From NCBI GenBank assembly GCA_002683825.1, contig NYUD01000043.1, positions 40,636-104,635 on the forward strand: a stretch of 64,000 nt of DNA, given 5' to 3'. How positions within the stretch are numbered: the stretch's first letter is position 1; the number at the start of each line of letters is the position of its first letter. Positions 17,347 through 25,841 of this stretch are shown here, one piece after another. The notes under the pieces are model-generated. The model was not told the DNA's origin. It worked only from the letters and a program-made list of their open reading frames with translations, and did not search any database. The position numbers were made by a program, and so were the translations under genes. This stretch comes from Planctomycetota bacterium. GTDB taxonomy: Bacteria; Planctomycetota; UBA1135; GCA-002686595.

Positions 17347-19223
17347 GAGCGCCGGAGAAAAACGCACGCCCCACCGAAGAGCTAGACGAGGACGCGGACG
17401 TCGTCGCCACGAAGGCGTGGGATTGGGCGGTTCTCCGCAGGCTCATGAGGTATGCGCGTCCGCACCTGCGCATGTTTGGGTCGAGTTTCGCGGTGTTGAT
17501 CGCACTCTTCGGTGTCCAGCTCTGCGGCCCATGGATACTGCACAACGCCATCGACGGGCCGGTGACAAGAGCTCTCGAGGCCAGCGAGGCGGTGGACGAC
17601 GGCTCCGTGGACGTGCAGCCGTTCCTTCGCGAACTGGGTTTCTGGGCAGCGGGGTATCTCGGCCTGATCCTGGTCGGAGCCCTGCTTCGCTATAAGGAGG
17701 TCAGCCAGCTCGCGCGGACCGGCCAGTTCGTGATCCACGACCTGCGTTCCCATCTGTTCGCCCACATCGAACGGCTCGAACTCGCTTTCTTCGACGAGAA
17801 CCCGACCGGATCGCTGGTGACGCGGGTGGCCGGCGATATCGAAAACCTGAACGAGCTCTTCACCTCGGGCCTGGTGGTGCTCCTGTTCGACCTGGTCAAG
17901 GTCTTGGTGGTGCTGGGGCTGCTCTTCTGGGTCAGCCCCGAGCTCGCCCTCCTGGTCGCGCTCCTCACGCCGGTCTTGATCGGGGTCAGCATCGTCTTTC
18001 GCGGTGGAGCGCGACGGGCACACCGGCGCGTGCGCGCGCAGCTGGCTCGCTTGAACGGCTACCTGCAGGAAGTCCTGTCGGGCATGCGCGTCGTCCAGAT
18101 CTTCCGCCGGGAAGAGCGCGTCTCGAGTCGCTTCGGCGAACGTCTGCGGGCCTACTTGAAATCGAACTTCCGCACGATCTTTCTGTTCGCGCTCTTCTAC
18201 CCGATCATCAGCTGGGTAACGCTCGTGATCCAGGCCTCGATTCTCTGGCGCGGCGGCGGAGCCTTGTATGCCGGGACCTTGACCTTCGGCGACTTCATCC
18301 TGTTCTGGTTCTGGTTGCAGCTCTTCGTCGCGCCGATTCGAGAGCTAGGCGAGCGCTACAACGTGCTGCAGTCCGCTTTCGCCTCCGCCGAACGGATCTT
18401 CGACATCCTCGACAAGCAACCTGCGATCGCCCCTCCAGCCCGACCGACGCCGCTCCCCGACCCCTTCCGCGGGCACGTCCGCTTCGAGAACGTCACCTTC
18501 CGCTACGGCGACGGTGAACCGGTCGTGCGCAACGTCGACTTCGAGATCCCTCCGAAAAAGACCGTGGCCCTGGTGGGCGCGACCGGAGCGGGCAAGTCGA
18601 CCCTCGTGAGCCTGTTATTGCGCTACTACGACCCGAGCGAGGGGCGCGTGACGATCGACGGAGTCGACCTGCGCGAAACCACGCTCGCGAGCTATCGACG
18701 GGGATTGGGGGTCGTGTTGCAGGAGGACTTTCTGTTCACGGGATCGGTACGCGACAACCTGGTACTCGGCCGAGACTGGGTCAGCGACGGCTCCCTCGTG
18801 CAGGCCCTGAAGGCCTCGGCCGCCGGCGAGTTCGTGGAGCGTCTCGAACACGGCCTGGAGACCGAGGTGGCCGAACGCGGCGCGACCCTGTCGACCGGCG
18901 AACGCGAGCTCGTGGCCATCGCCCGCGCCCTGGCGGGCAACCCCCGCCTGGTGATCCTCGATGAGGCCACCTCCAGCGTGGACTCGGCCACCGAGGCCAG
19001 AATCGAAGCCGCGACCCATCGCCTGCTTCAGGAACGCAGCGCCCTGGTCGTCGCCCACAGGCTCTCGACCGTGCGCCGCGCCGATCGTATTCTCGTCATG
19101 CACAGGGGAGAGCTGCGCGAGTCCGGAACCCACGAAGAACTTTTGAACCACGGCGGCATCTACGCTCGACTCCATGCCATGCAGTTCCGCGACCTCGATG
19201 GGAAGGACGATCCGACCGGATGA
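17343..19223 (+). CDS. ABC exporter half-transporter, catalytic-site subunit
   Basis: A 626-residue partner of the preceding subunit: membrane domain about 40-340, ATPase domain from about 378. Walker A VGATGAGKST, Q-loop VVLQEDF, Walker B VILDE with the catalytic Glu541, and VVAHR. The signature motif is LSTGE (516-520) instead of LSGGQ. In known heterodimers (TM287/288, BmrCD) the degenerate site combines the Asp-containing Walker B of one chain with the altered signature of the other, which is exactly what the two proteins here would form. The GTG start is chosen for the GTGA overlap with the upstream gene. An acidic N-terminal extension of about 25 residues precedes the first helix. Confidence 0.92.
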   Translation: MRAPEKNARPTEELDEDADVVATKAWDWAVLRRLMRYARPHLRMFGSSFAVLIALFGVQLCGPWILHNAIDGPVTRALEASEAVDDGSVDVQPFLRELGFWAAGYLGLILVGALLRYKEVSQLARTGQFVIHDLRSHLFAHIERLELAFFDENPTGSLVTRVAGDIENLNELFTSGLVVLLFDLVKVLVVLGLLFWVSPELALLVALLTPVLIGVSIVFRGGARRAHRRVRAQLARLNGYLQEVLSGMRVVQIFRREERVSSRFGERLRAYLKSNFRTIFLFALFYPIISWVTLVIQASILWRGGGALYAGTLTFGDFILFWFWLQLFVAPIRELGERYNVLQSAFASAERIFDILDKQPAIAPPARPTPLPDPFRGHVRFENVTFRYGDGEPVVRNVDFEIPPKKTVALVGATGAGKSTLVSLLLRYYDPSEGRVTIDGVDLRETTLASYRRGLGVVLQEDFLFTGSVRDNLVLGRDWVSDGSLVQALKASAAGEFVERLEHGLETEVAERGATLSTGERELVAIARALAGNPRLVILDEATSSVDSATEARIEAATHRLLQERSALVVAHRLSTVRRADRILVMHRGELRESGTHEELLNHGGIYARLHAMQFRDLDGKDDPTG

Positions 19224-20617
19224 GAAGCGCCCGAACGATCGCGGCCCTTTTCGCCCTGTGGCCGACCCTCGCGCAAGATGCACAGACGCCGGCAAGCGAG
19301 GCTTCCGGAACCGACCCCCTCGTCCTGCGCATCGACGGCGAGGAAATCCGTCGTCGCACCTTCGAGGACTGGCTGCTGCGGATCTACGGGGAGCGGCGCG
19401 CGCGGGCCTACGCGGAGCTCTTCGTGCTTCGCGAAAAGTACGGCGCGCGCCCCGTGGAAACCTACCGTGAAGAGGCCGTGAAGGAGTTTCAGGTGCGCAT
19501 CGACGGCGCCTTCGGTGGCGACCGGGCCATGTTCGTTCAGGAGCTGGAGCGCCTTGGCCGCAGCTACGCAGGCAGACTGGCCGAGCGCATGCTCGAACTC
19601 GAGTACATCGCGCTCACGGAATTGCTGGGCTCCGTGCTCGAGTTTCACGAGTCCCTCGAGGTCGAAGTGCTGCCGCCGCTGTTGCCCGACGCGTTCGAAA
19701 TGGAGCTCGGAAGCGAAGTGGAGGTTCTCCGGATCCGCTGGGAAGAGGGCGAAAAGGTCGCCCGGCGGGATGCCTTCGCCGCGTGGCTGCGCGTTCTGTA
19801 CGGCGAGAGGGCCATCGCTCGTTTCGCCGAATCTTTGCGAGTGCGCAAGGCGGCGCGCAACGCGGGATTGGCCGCGACCGAGAAGGAGGTGCGCGAGCGC
19901 GTGGAACTGGACATTCAGGCCAGGATCGACCACATGCATTTCGGAGACCGGGAGGCGTGGCTGAAGGATCTCGCGAAAGCGGGCCGCACGGAGGAGCAGT
20001 ACCGGCGCGAGAGGATCCTCCGGACGCGCGGCGACCTCCTGGTGGACAAGCTCTTGCGGTCGGAGCGAACGGTCACGCGGGACGAACTCGTGCGCGCCTG
20101 GGAGAAGAAGTTCGGGGCGGGCGGCGTGCTCCACGAGGTCCGCTGGATCCGCATGGATCCGGACCTGGAAGACGACTCCGAGCGCGAACCGCAAGAGTCC
20201 AGGCGACTGCGTGAAGCCGCCCTCAAGCAGGCCCAGGAGCTCGCGGCCGAGCTACGCAAACGCATCGGGGACGGCGAGGACTTCGCCACCCTCGTAGAGG
20301 AGTACTCGGACGACGACTCCACGCGTCTGTCCGGCGGCCGGCCGGACGCGAGCTTTCGGCTGGGACGGCTGGCCGAACCGTTCCAGGAGCCCGTCGAGGC
20401 CCTGGCCCCCGGTGAGCTCAGCCCTGCCTTGACCCACGCCGGGGCGGTCTACCTGTTCGAAAAGACCGCGATCCGCCGGACACCCCTGGCCGAGGTCGAA
20501 ACGCAGTTGAGAAGGGAGCTCTTGGAACGTCGCCCCGACGAGGTCGAGATCGCCCAGAAGAAGAACGAGCTGACGCGGGGCCTTGGGATCGAGGTGCTGG
20601 AAGCGCTTTTTCGCTAG
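19220..20617 (+). CDS. Periplasmic parvulin-like peptidyl-prolyl isomerase/chaperone
   Basis: A 465-residue exported protein related to SurA/PrsA-type foldases. It has a short signal (TIAALFALWPTLAQ), two related helical SurA-N-like blocks (each with LRIDGEEIRRRTFEDWLLRIYGERRA or EEGEKVARRDAFAAWLRVLYGERAI), and a C-terminal parvulin domain with GDGEDFATLVEEYSDDDSTRLSGG, FRLGRLAEPFQEPVEALAPGELSPAL and YLFEKTA. The duplicated RxxFxxWLxxxYGE block suggests an internal repeat. It overlaps the ABC gene as ATGA, so it is co-translated with the exporter and peptidase; it may assist folding of exported material. Substrate unknown. Confidence 0.82.
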   Translation: MRSARTIAALFALWPTLAQDAQTPASEASGTDPLVLRIDGEEIRRRTFEDWLLRIYGERRARAYAELFVLREKYGARPVETYREEAVKEFQVRIDGAFGGDRAMFVQELERLGRSYAGRLAERMLELEYIALTELLGSVLEFHESLEVEVLPPLLPDAFEMELGSEVEVLRIRWEEGEKVARRDAFAAWLRVLYGERAIARFAESLRVRKAARNAGLAATEKEVRERVELDIQARIDHMHFGDREAWLKDLAKAGRTEEQYRRERILRTRGDLLVDKLLRSERTVTRDELVRAWEKKFGAGGVLHEVRWIRMDPDLEDDSEREPQESRRLREAALKQAQELAAELRKRIGDGEDFATLVEEYSDDDSTRLSGGRPDASFRLGRLAEPFQEPVEALAPGELSPALTHAGAVYLFEKTAIRRTPLAEVETQLRRELLERRPDEVEIAQKKNELTRGLGIEVLEALFR

Positions 20618-20755
20618 CCGGCTCGGCGCAGAGGCCGGTGGGCTCGAACGACCTCGGCCCCGCCACCCCCCCCGTGAGCCCAAATAGCCAGGCCCCGCGA
20701 GACCTTCCCGCATAGGACCTCAACGGTCCAAGCCTGACGTCCGATAAAACCGGCG

Positions 20756-22540
20756 ATGGTTCAATCACGCCCCCCCTTCCTTCGCTGCACGATCGGCGCG
20801 ATCACGGTCTTCGGTCTCGCGGGGCTCACGCTCGGCGCCGCGGACGCGGCCCGACTGGCCGCTTTTCATGGCTGGGAGCACCTCGGTCTGGACTGGCTCC
20901 AGCTGGAGCTCTGGAGCCGACAGCGGCCCCTCTTCCAGGCGGGGATCCTCGCCGCACTCAGCTTCGCCTTGATGCTCTTCGTCGAGACCCGCCCCCCCGG
21001 GGGTGGGCTCAGCGGTTTCTTGCGCAAACTCAACACTCTCCTCGGCTTCCCCCCGGTCGCAGTACTCGCACTGGCGGCTTTCTTCGTGCTGCCGAACGCC
21101 CTTGCCGGCCTTCAACGCCCCGACGCTCCCGCGAACGCACCCAACGTGCTGTTCGTTCTCGTCGATACCTGGCGCGCCGATCACGCCGGATTTCTCGGCT
21201 ACGAACGCGATGTCTCCCCGAATCTCGACCGTCTCGTCGAAGAGGGCGTGGTCTTCGAACGCGCGATCTCGTCCTCGGGTTGGACCCAGCCCGCGGTCGC
21301 TTCGCTCTTCACCGGCCTGATTCCCTCGCGCCACGGGGCGGTCAGTCAACCCCTGGCCCACACGCCCGTACGCGGCGCGTTGCTGCAACCGTTCGTGACC
21401 ACCTTCGTCGAGATTTTCCGGGCCTCGGGTTGGAACACGGCCATGTGGTCCAACAACCCCAACATCACGCCGGCCCGCGGCTTCGACCAGGGAGCCTCAT
21501 ACTTTCGGGACTACTACAGCCAGCGTGCGCGCACGCAGGATGACGACGTCGGCCGTGCCGAACGCATGCTGCCCGACGTGGAGGCGTGGCTCGCCGAAGA
21601 GAATACAGGCGAGCGTCCCTTCTGCGCCTATGTGCACATCATGGACCCCCACTACCCCTACGTGGCCCCGGCCCCCTTCAAGGGCACGTTCGACAGATCG
21701 GGCCTGGACTTTCAGCTCCTGGGACCGGTTTGCCGCGAGATCATGACCGGCAAGCGCAGGCGTGAGGACATCACCCCCACGATGCGCCGGCGCATCGTCG
21801 ACATCTACGACGAGGAGCTCCTGTACGTCGACAGCTACCTGGGCGAGTTTCTCCAGCGAATCTTCACGGAACATCCGAACACCGTCGTCGTGCTCTCGGG
21901 CGATCACGGCGAGGAATTCCTCGAGCACGGCAACTACGGTCACGGCCACGCGATCTGGAACGAGCTCACGCACGTGCCCTTGGTCCTGTGGGCCCCCGAC
22001 CTCGAACCGCAGCGCATTCCCCATCAGATGCGCCTGATGGACGTCTTTCCGACACTCCTGGAGCTGGCCGGAATCGGCGATCGGACCCCTCCGCACATCC
22101 AGGGCAAGACGCTCGCCCCTTTCTTCGAGGGAACGGAAAACACGGACCGCCTGGCGCCCGTGGAGACCGGAGGTGACCAGAAGCCCGCCTGGCAGTGGCG
22201 CGCCGTTTCCGACGGCCGTTTCAAGTACCTCCGCCGCGAACGCAATCTGCCGGTCAAGAAGGCCGTCCCGCCCCTTTCGCCGGGAGAGGATCCGGAGGAT
22301 TTTCCGATCGAGTACCTGTTCGACCTGAAGAACGATCCGTTCGAACAAGAAAACCTCTTCGAACTCGACCCCGTGAGGGCCGCCGATCTCTTCGCGCAGA
22401 TGCGCAAGTTCGACTGGTACGTCCCACCCTCCGAACTCCTCAAGGCGGCCGCTCACAGTGCCGATTTGAGCGCCGAGGATGCGAATAGGCTCGACGCCCT
22501 GGGCTACGGCGGCGACGACGACGGACACGGACATCCCTGA
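20756..22540 (+). CDS. Membrane-anchored sulfatase-superfamily hydrolase
   Basis: A 594-residue protein with about three N-terminal membrane segments (10-30, 63-78, 98-115) and a large extracytoplasmic alkaline-phosphatase/sulfatase-type domain starting NVLFVLVDTWRADHAGFLGY. The active-site strand is SGWTQPAVASLFTGL, so the nucleophile position normally filled by formylglycine Cys or Ser is Thr, as in many membrane sulfatase-like and phosphotransferase relatives. Other metal-site motifs are DEELLYVD, VVLSGDHGEEF and GHGHAIW. It probably hydrolyses or transfers a phosphate or sulfate ester in the envelope. It follows the PPIase by 138 bp, which contain no recognised terminator, so its transcription may be independent. 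Confidence 0.85.
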   Translation: MVQSRPPFLRCTIGAITVFGLAGLTLGAADAARLAAFHGWEHLGLDWLQLELWSRQRPLFQAGILAALSFALMLFVETRPPGGGLSGFLRKLNTLLGFPPVAVLALAAFFVLPNALAGLQRPDAPANAPNVLFVLVDTWRADHAGFLGYERDVSPNLDRLVEEGVVFERAISSSGWTQPAVASLFTGLIPSRHGAVSQPLAHTPVRGALLQPFVTTFVEIFRASGWNTAMWSNNPNITPARGFDQGASYFRDYYSQRARTQDDDVGRAERMLPDVEAWLAEENTGERPFCAYVHIMDPHYPYVAPAPFKGTFDRSGLDFQLLGPVCREIMTGKRRREDITPTMRRRIVDIYDEELLYVDSYLGEFLQRIFTEHPNTVVVLSGDHGEEFLEHGNYGHGHAIWNELTHVPLVLWAPDLEPQRIPHQMRLMDVFPTLLELAGIGDRTPPHIQGKTLAPFFEGTENTDRLAPVETGGDQKPAWQWRAVSDGRFKYLRRERNLPVKKAVPPLSPGEDPEDFPIEYLFDLKNDPFEQENLFELDPVRAADLFAQMRKFDWYVPPSELLKAAAHSADLSAEDANRLDALGYGGDDDGHGHP

Positions 22541-22591
22541 GATCGGTCCAAGGATCTTGGATTGATCGAGGCGCCGGGTTCCAATGCGTGC

Positions 22592-22990
22592 ATGAAGTCC
22601 TTCCTCCTCCCGGAGATCGCCCTGCTTCTCCTCGTTCCCTGGCTCTCGGGCTGCGCGTTGGCGCACACGACGATCAACGAACCGTTGAGCTTCGCCCAGG
22701 TGCAAGAGCTGGAGCCGGGCACGACCACGGCAAAAGAGGCCGTCAAGATCCTCGGTGCACCGGCCGACGTCGTGCAGTTGGGCCGACGCAGCGCCTACCG
22801 CTACGACCATCGCAACTCCAAGCGCGCGGGACTTTTTCTGGTGTTGGTCTTTCTATTCAATGAAGACACGCGAACCGATCGGGTGTGGCTCTTCTTCGAT
22901 GAGAACGAAGTCTTGACGCACCTCGGGGCGACCTTTGCAGCGGGCCAGACGGAATACGCCATGCCGTGGACCGACGTACACGAGGACTAG
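22592..22990 (+). CDS. Small BamE/SmpA-like lipoprotein
   Basis: A 132-residue lipoprotein. From the ATG at 22592 the signal MKSFLLPEIALLLLVPWLSGC ends in a lipobox (LSGC). The core LEPGTTTAKEAVKILGAPADVV matches the SmpA/BamE pattern GMTxxEVxxLLGxP, followed by two or three strands (SAYRYDH, LFLVLVFLFN, RVWLFFDENEVLTHLGA). Such small alpha-beta domains support envelope complexes, but there is no evidence that this one is BamE itself. A TTG at 22562 would add 10 residues before the signal and is less likely. It sits 51 nt after the sulfatase-like gene and 5 nt before a second small lipoprotein gene of similar size and layout. Confidence 0.75.
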   Translation: MKSFLLPEIALLLLVPWLSGCALAHTTINEPLSFAQVQELEPGTTTAKEAVKILGAPADVVQLGRRSAYRYDHRNSKRAGLFLVLVFLFNEDTRTDRVWLFFDENEVLTHLGATFAAGQTEYAMPWTDVHED

Positions 22991-22995
22991 CAGCC

Positions 22996-23418
22996 GTGTT
23001 GCGCATCCTGCCCGCGTTCGCCGCGCTGTTGCTCTCGGCCTGCGTTCAGTTCTCCTGGAACAAAGTTTCGCGCTATGCTCCGCTCGACCAGGATGCCATC
23101 GCAACCCTGGAACCGGGACGTTCCGATCTGGGCGATTGCCTGGAGCTCTGCGGCGCTCCGCTCGTTGTTCTGGAGACCGACGACGGACGAGGTGCTGTCC
23201 TGATCTACGCCTGGTATCACGAGAACAACCGCGGACTACGCCTCAGCACTCCCGTCAACGATTCCGCCTCGGTCGACTTCGACTATGACCGCTTCGAAGC
23301 GAACACACCTGGTATGGTCCTCTTCTTCGACCACGACTGGAAACTGTCGGCCCTTCGCCAGGGACTGATACTGGATCTGACGAACGATCTACGACGTCGC
23401 CGCCCCGCGAACGTGTAG
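22996..23418 (+). CDS. Small lipoprotein, SmpA/BamE-like
   Basis: A 140-residue lipoprotein starting at GTG: the signal VLRILPAFAALLLSAC has a clear lipobox. The sequence DAIATLEPGRSDLGDCLELCGAPLVVLE repeats the layout of the preceding gene (leader, then a GxxxxxVxxxLGAP-like helix-turn and antiparallel strands ending FFDHDWKLSALRQG), so the two look like diverged tandem paralogues. An upstream in-frame GTG at 22966 would overlap the preceding gene by 25 nt and bury the signal, so 22996 is preferred. Two Cys (in GDCLELCG) could form a disulfide. Function unknown. Confidence 0.7.
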   Translation: MLRILPAFAALLLSACVQFSWNKVSRYAPLDQDAIATLEPGRSDLGDCLELCGAPLVVLETDDGRGAVLIYAWYHENNRGLRLSTPVNDSASVDFDYDRFEANTPGMVLFFDHDWKLSALRQGLILDLTNDLRRRRPANV

Positions 23419-23421
23419 CAG

Positions 23422-23826
23422 CTAGACGATCACCATCTTGCGCACGTAGAGCACGAACACAGCCAGGGTCAAAACAAGCGCCAAGAGGGCGAAGCGGCGC
23501 AGCCTCGGGGCGGGCCAGCCCATCAACCGGCGGCGGCCCAGGAAGGAGAGAATCGAGGCGGGAATGGACAGGACGAACCAGCCCACGACGAGGGCGTTCG
23601 GCACCCCGCCCAGCTCGGCCACGCTGGGAATGCGCTGCAGCTGTGTCAGAGCGAAGGTGAGAAACAGCCCGTGCCCGGCGGCAAGGGACAGGGCGCCGAA
23701 GAGCAGAACCCAGTTGGCGACCTGGGGAGAGTCCAGTGGCGCCGCGGCGTTCCCGTTCTCGACGAGGTGCAACTTGGAGGAACGTTTGGAGTCGGGTTGG
23801 TGCAGGGCGGTCTCACGCATGGACAT
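23422..23826 (-). CDS. Small integral membrane protein
   Basis: A 134-residue protein with a polar N-terminus of about 35 residues and three predicted membrane segments (VANWVLLFGALSLAAGHGLFLTF, NALVVGWFVLSIPASILSFL, FALLALVLTLAVFVLYV). It is convergent with the preceding lipoprotein gene (3 nt apart) and divergent from the redoxin fusion gene. No family recognised. An alternative ATG two codons downstream (23820) is possible. Confidence 0.65.
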   Translation of the reverse strand: MSMRETALHQPDSKRSSKLHLVENGNAAAPLDSPQVANWVLLFGALSLAAGHGLFLTFALTQLQRIPSVAELGGVPNALVVGWFVLSIPASILSFLGRRRLMGWPAPRLRRFALLALVLTLAVFVLYVRKMVIV

Positions 23827-23927
23827 TTACATCGGCAAGTGGCTGCGGAAATACGGAACCCGGTTCGTTTTCACACTCGAGAGCTCGGTGGTCGATGAAA
23901 GGGAGGAACTGCTCCCTGGACTTTCCG

Positions 23928-25799
23928 ATGCACCTGGAAAAAATTTCCCGAGGACCGTACCCGCTCGCGCCGGCCTGCTCAGCACTCCTGTTGACGCTCG
24001 CCGCATGCTCCCCCCCCGCGCCCACAGGCCAGGGGGATGCTCTCTTCCGCGACGTGATGGTCGATCGAGCACAGGAGCTCGATCCGCGCACCGTAGGCAT
24101 CGGAAAGCTGGTGGCGGACCTCGAGTTCAAGGAAATCGACGGCTCGAGGGGAAGGCTCTCGGACCATGCCGATCGCAAGGCGCTCGTCATCGTCATGCGC
24201 CAGATCGGCTGCCCCGTCAGTGACAGATACGGACCCCGGATCGCGCGCCTGGAAGAGGAGTTCTCCGGGCGCGGCGTCGATTTCATGTTCGTGAACGCCG
24301 ACAAGTACCTCACCGTGGACGAGGTGCGCGAAGAGGTCGAGAACCACGGCTTTCGGGGCCGCTACGTGCACGATGCCGACGAGAGTTTCGTCGAAACCCT
24401 CGGAGCGGATACCACGACGACGACCTTCGTTCTGGACGCCTCGCGCACGCTGCGCTACCGCGGCGCGGTGGACGATCAAATCGCCCGCGGAACCACGCTG
24501 CCGGAGGTAAGACGCAACTACCTGCGCGATGCCCTGGAGAGCGTGCTTGCGAACGAGCCGGTCGCCGTCTCCGCGACCTCGGCCCCCGGTTGCGCCCTGG
24601 GCGACAGAACGCCCGAGTTCGCCGCTCGAGGGAGCGTCACCTACCACGGCAACGTCGCACGCATCCTGCAGTCGAACTGCGTCGAATGCCATCGCACGGG
24701 CGGGGCGGCCCCGTTCTCCCTGGAGACGTTCGAGGACGCCTACGATCGCAGGCGCATGATGGGCGTGGTCGTCCCCGACGGACAGATGCCGCCGTGGCTG
24801 GCCGATGACACGGGCGGTCCCTGGCTGAACGACCGACGGCTGTCTGTAGAGGACAAACGGACCCTGCTTTCCTGGATCGAAGCGGGCGCTCCCGAAGGTG
24901 ACCCTGCGGACGGGCCGGTCCCGCTCGAATGGAAGGCCGGCTGGGTGATCGGCGAGCCCGACTTCGTCTTCCAGCTCGGAGAGGAAAAGGCGATCCCCGC
25001 GGAAGGCGTGATCGACTGGGATCCGATCCTCGCGGACGTCGAGGTCCCCCACGACATGTGGGTCAAGGCCCTGCAGGTCCTGCCGACCGACCCGGAGGTC
25101 GTCCACCATGCGACCGTGACTTTTCGGCCTCCGAAGGACTACGGCAAGACCACCCTCGACGCGCTGATGTCGCACCTCGTGCCGTGGACGAAACGCTACG
25201 AGGGCTGGCAGTTCCTGTTCGGCTATCTGCCCGGCAAGGGACCCCGATCCTATGCCGACGACGTCGCACGCTTCCTGCCGAAGGGCTCGTTGATTCGCTT
25301 CGACATGCACTACACGCCCAAGGGCGTGAAAACGCGCGATCGCACGCGCATCGGAGTCGTCCTGGCCGAGGAAGAACCCATCTACGCGGCCCAGACGCGC
25401 ATGATTCGCAACTGGAAGGTGAAGATCCCCCCCCACGCGAAGGACGTTCATTTCTCCAAGGTGTACACCCTGGAGAGCGACGTGTTGCTGCGTTCGCTCG
25501 TACCGCACATGCACTACCGCGGGCACATCTTCCACGCCGATCTGTTGTTGCCGGACGGCACCGAGAAGAGCCTCATACGGATCCCCGAGTGGAACCCGGA
25601 CTGGCAGTTCAGCTACGTCTTCCGCCACCCGCCTCTTGCGCCCACGGGCTCGCAGATACGCATCACCGGATGGTTCGACAACTCGGACGAGAACCCCTTC
25701 AATCCCGATCCCACCCGGTGGGTCCATGACGGCCCCCAGATCTGGGACGAGATGTTGATGATGGCGACCGAGTGGATCCGGCCGCGGGAGTTGCAGTGA
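23928..25799 (+). CDS. Lipoprotein fusing redoxin, cytochrome c and copper monooxygenase-like domains
   Basis: A 623-residue exported lipoprotein (lipobox LAAC, Cys27). Domain 1 (about 55-210) is AhpC/TSA-like, with the redox Cys95 in RQIGCPVSDRYG. A haem-binding motif CVECH (251-255) follows in a short cytochrome c-like segment (QSNCVECHRTGGAAPFSLET). The C-terminal part (from about 335) resembles copper type II ascorbate-dependent monooxygenases such as PHM: His pairs in VVHHATVTF, DMHYTP and VPHMHYRGHIFHADLLLPDG, and a terminal WDEMLMMATEW giving the Met ligand. These domain combinations are common in Planctomycetota and related phyla, but substrates are not known. The ATG at 23928 gives the lipoprotein signal; the open frame upstream is ignored. 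Confidence 0.85.
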   Translation: MHLEKISRGPYPLAPACSALLLTLAACSPPAPTGQGDALFRDVMVDRAQELDPRTVGIGKLVADLEFKEIDGSRGRLSDHADRKALVIVMRQIGCPVSDRYGPRIARLEEEFSGRGVDFMFVNADKYLTVDEVREEVENHGFRGRYVHDADESFVETLGADTTTTTFVLDASRTLRYRGAVDDQIARGTTLPEVRRNYLRDALESVLANEPVAVSATSAPGCALGDRTPEFAARGSVTYHGNVARILQSNCVECHRTGGAAPFSLETFEDAYDRRRMMGVVVPDGQMPPWLADDTGGPWLNDRRLSVEDKRTLLSWIEAGAPEGDPADGPVPLEWKAGWVIGEPDFVFQLGEEKAIPAEGVIDWDPILADVEVPHDMWVKALQVLPTDPEVVHHATVTFRPPKDYGKTTLDALMSHLVPWTKRYEGWQFLFGYLPGKGPRSYADDVARFLPKGSLIRFDMHYTPKGVKTRDRTRIGVVLAEEEPIYAAQTRMIRNWKVKIPPHAKDVHFSKVYTLESDVLLRSLVPHMHYRGHIFHADLLLPDGTEKSLIRIPEWNPDWQFSYVFRHPPLAPTGSQIRITGWFDNSDENPFNPDPTRWVHDGPQIWDEMLMMATEWIRPRELQ

Positions 25800-25801
25800 T
25801 A

Positions 25802-25839
25802 GGGAGCCGGGCACCGATCCGGATCGGTGCCCGGCTCCC
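25802..25839. terminator. Perfect 38-bp palindrome between convergent genes
   Basis: 25802-25820 and 25821-25839 are exact inverse complements (GGGAGCCGGGCACCGATCC and its complement) with no spacer. It lies 2 nt after the stop at 25799 and 2 nt before the stop of the minus gene at 25842, so it probably acts as a shared bidirectional terminator, although there is no T tract. Confidence 0.65.
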
Positions 25840-25841
25840 CG

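Noticed and set aside
23979..25814. A 611-codon minus-strand frame opposite the redoxin fusion gene
   Set aside because: No motif; the plus-strand protein has CxxCH, redoxin and copper ligands.
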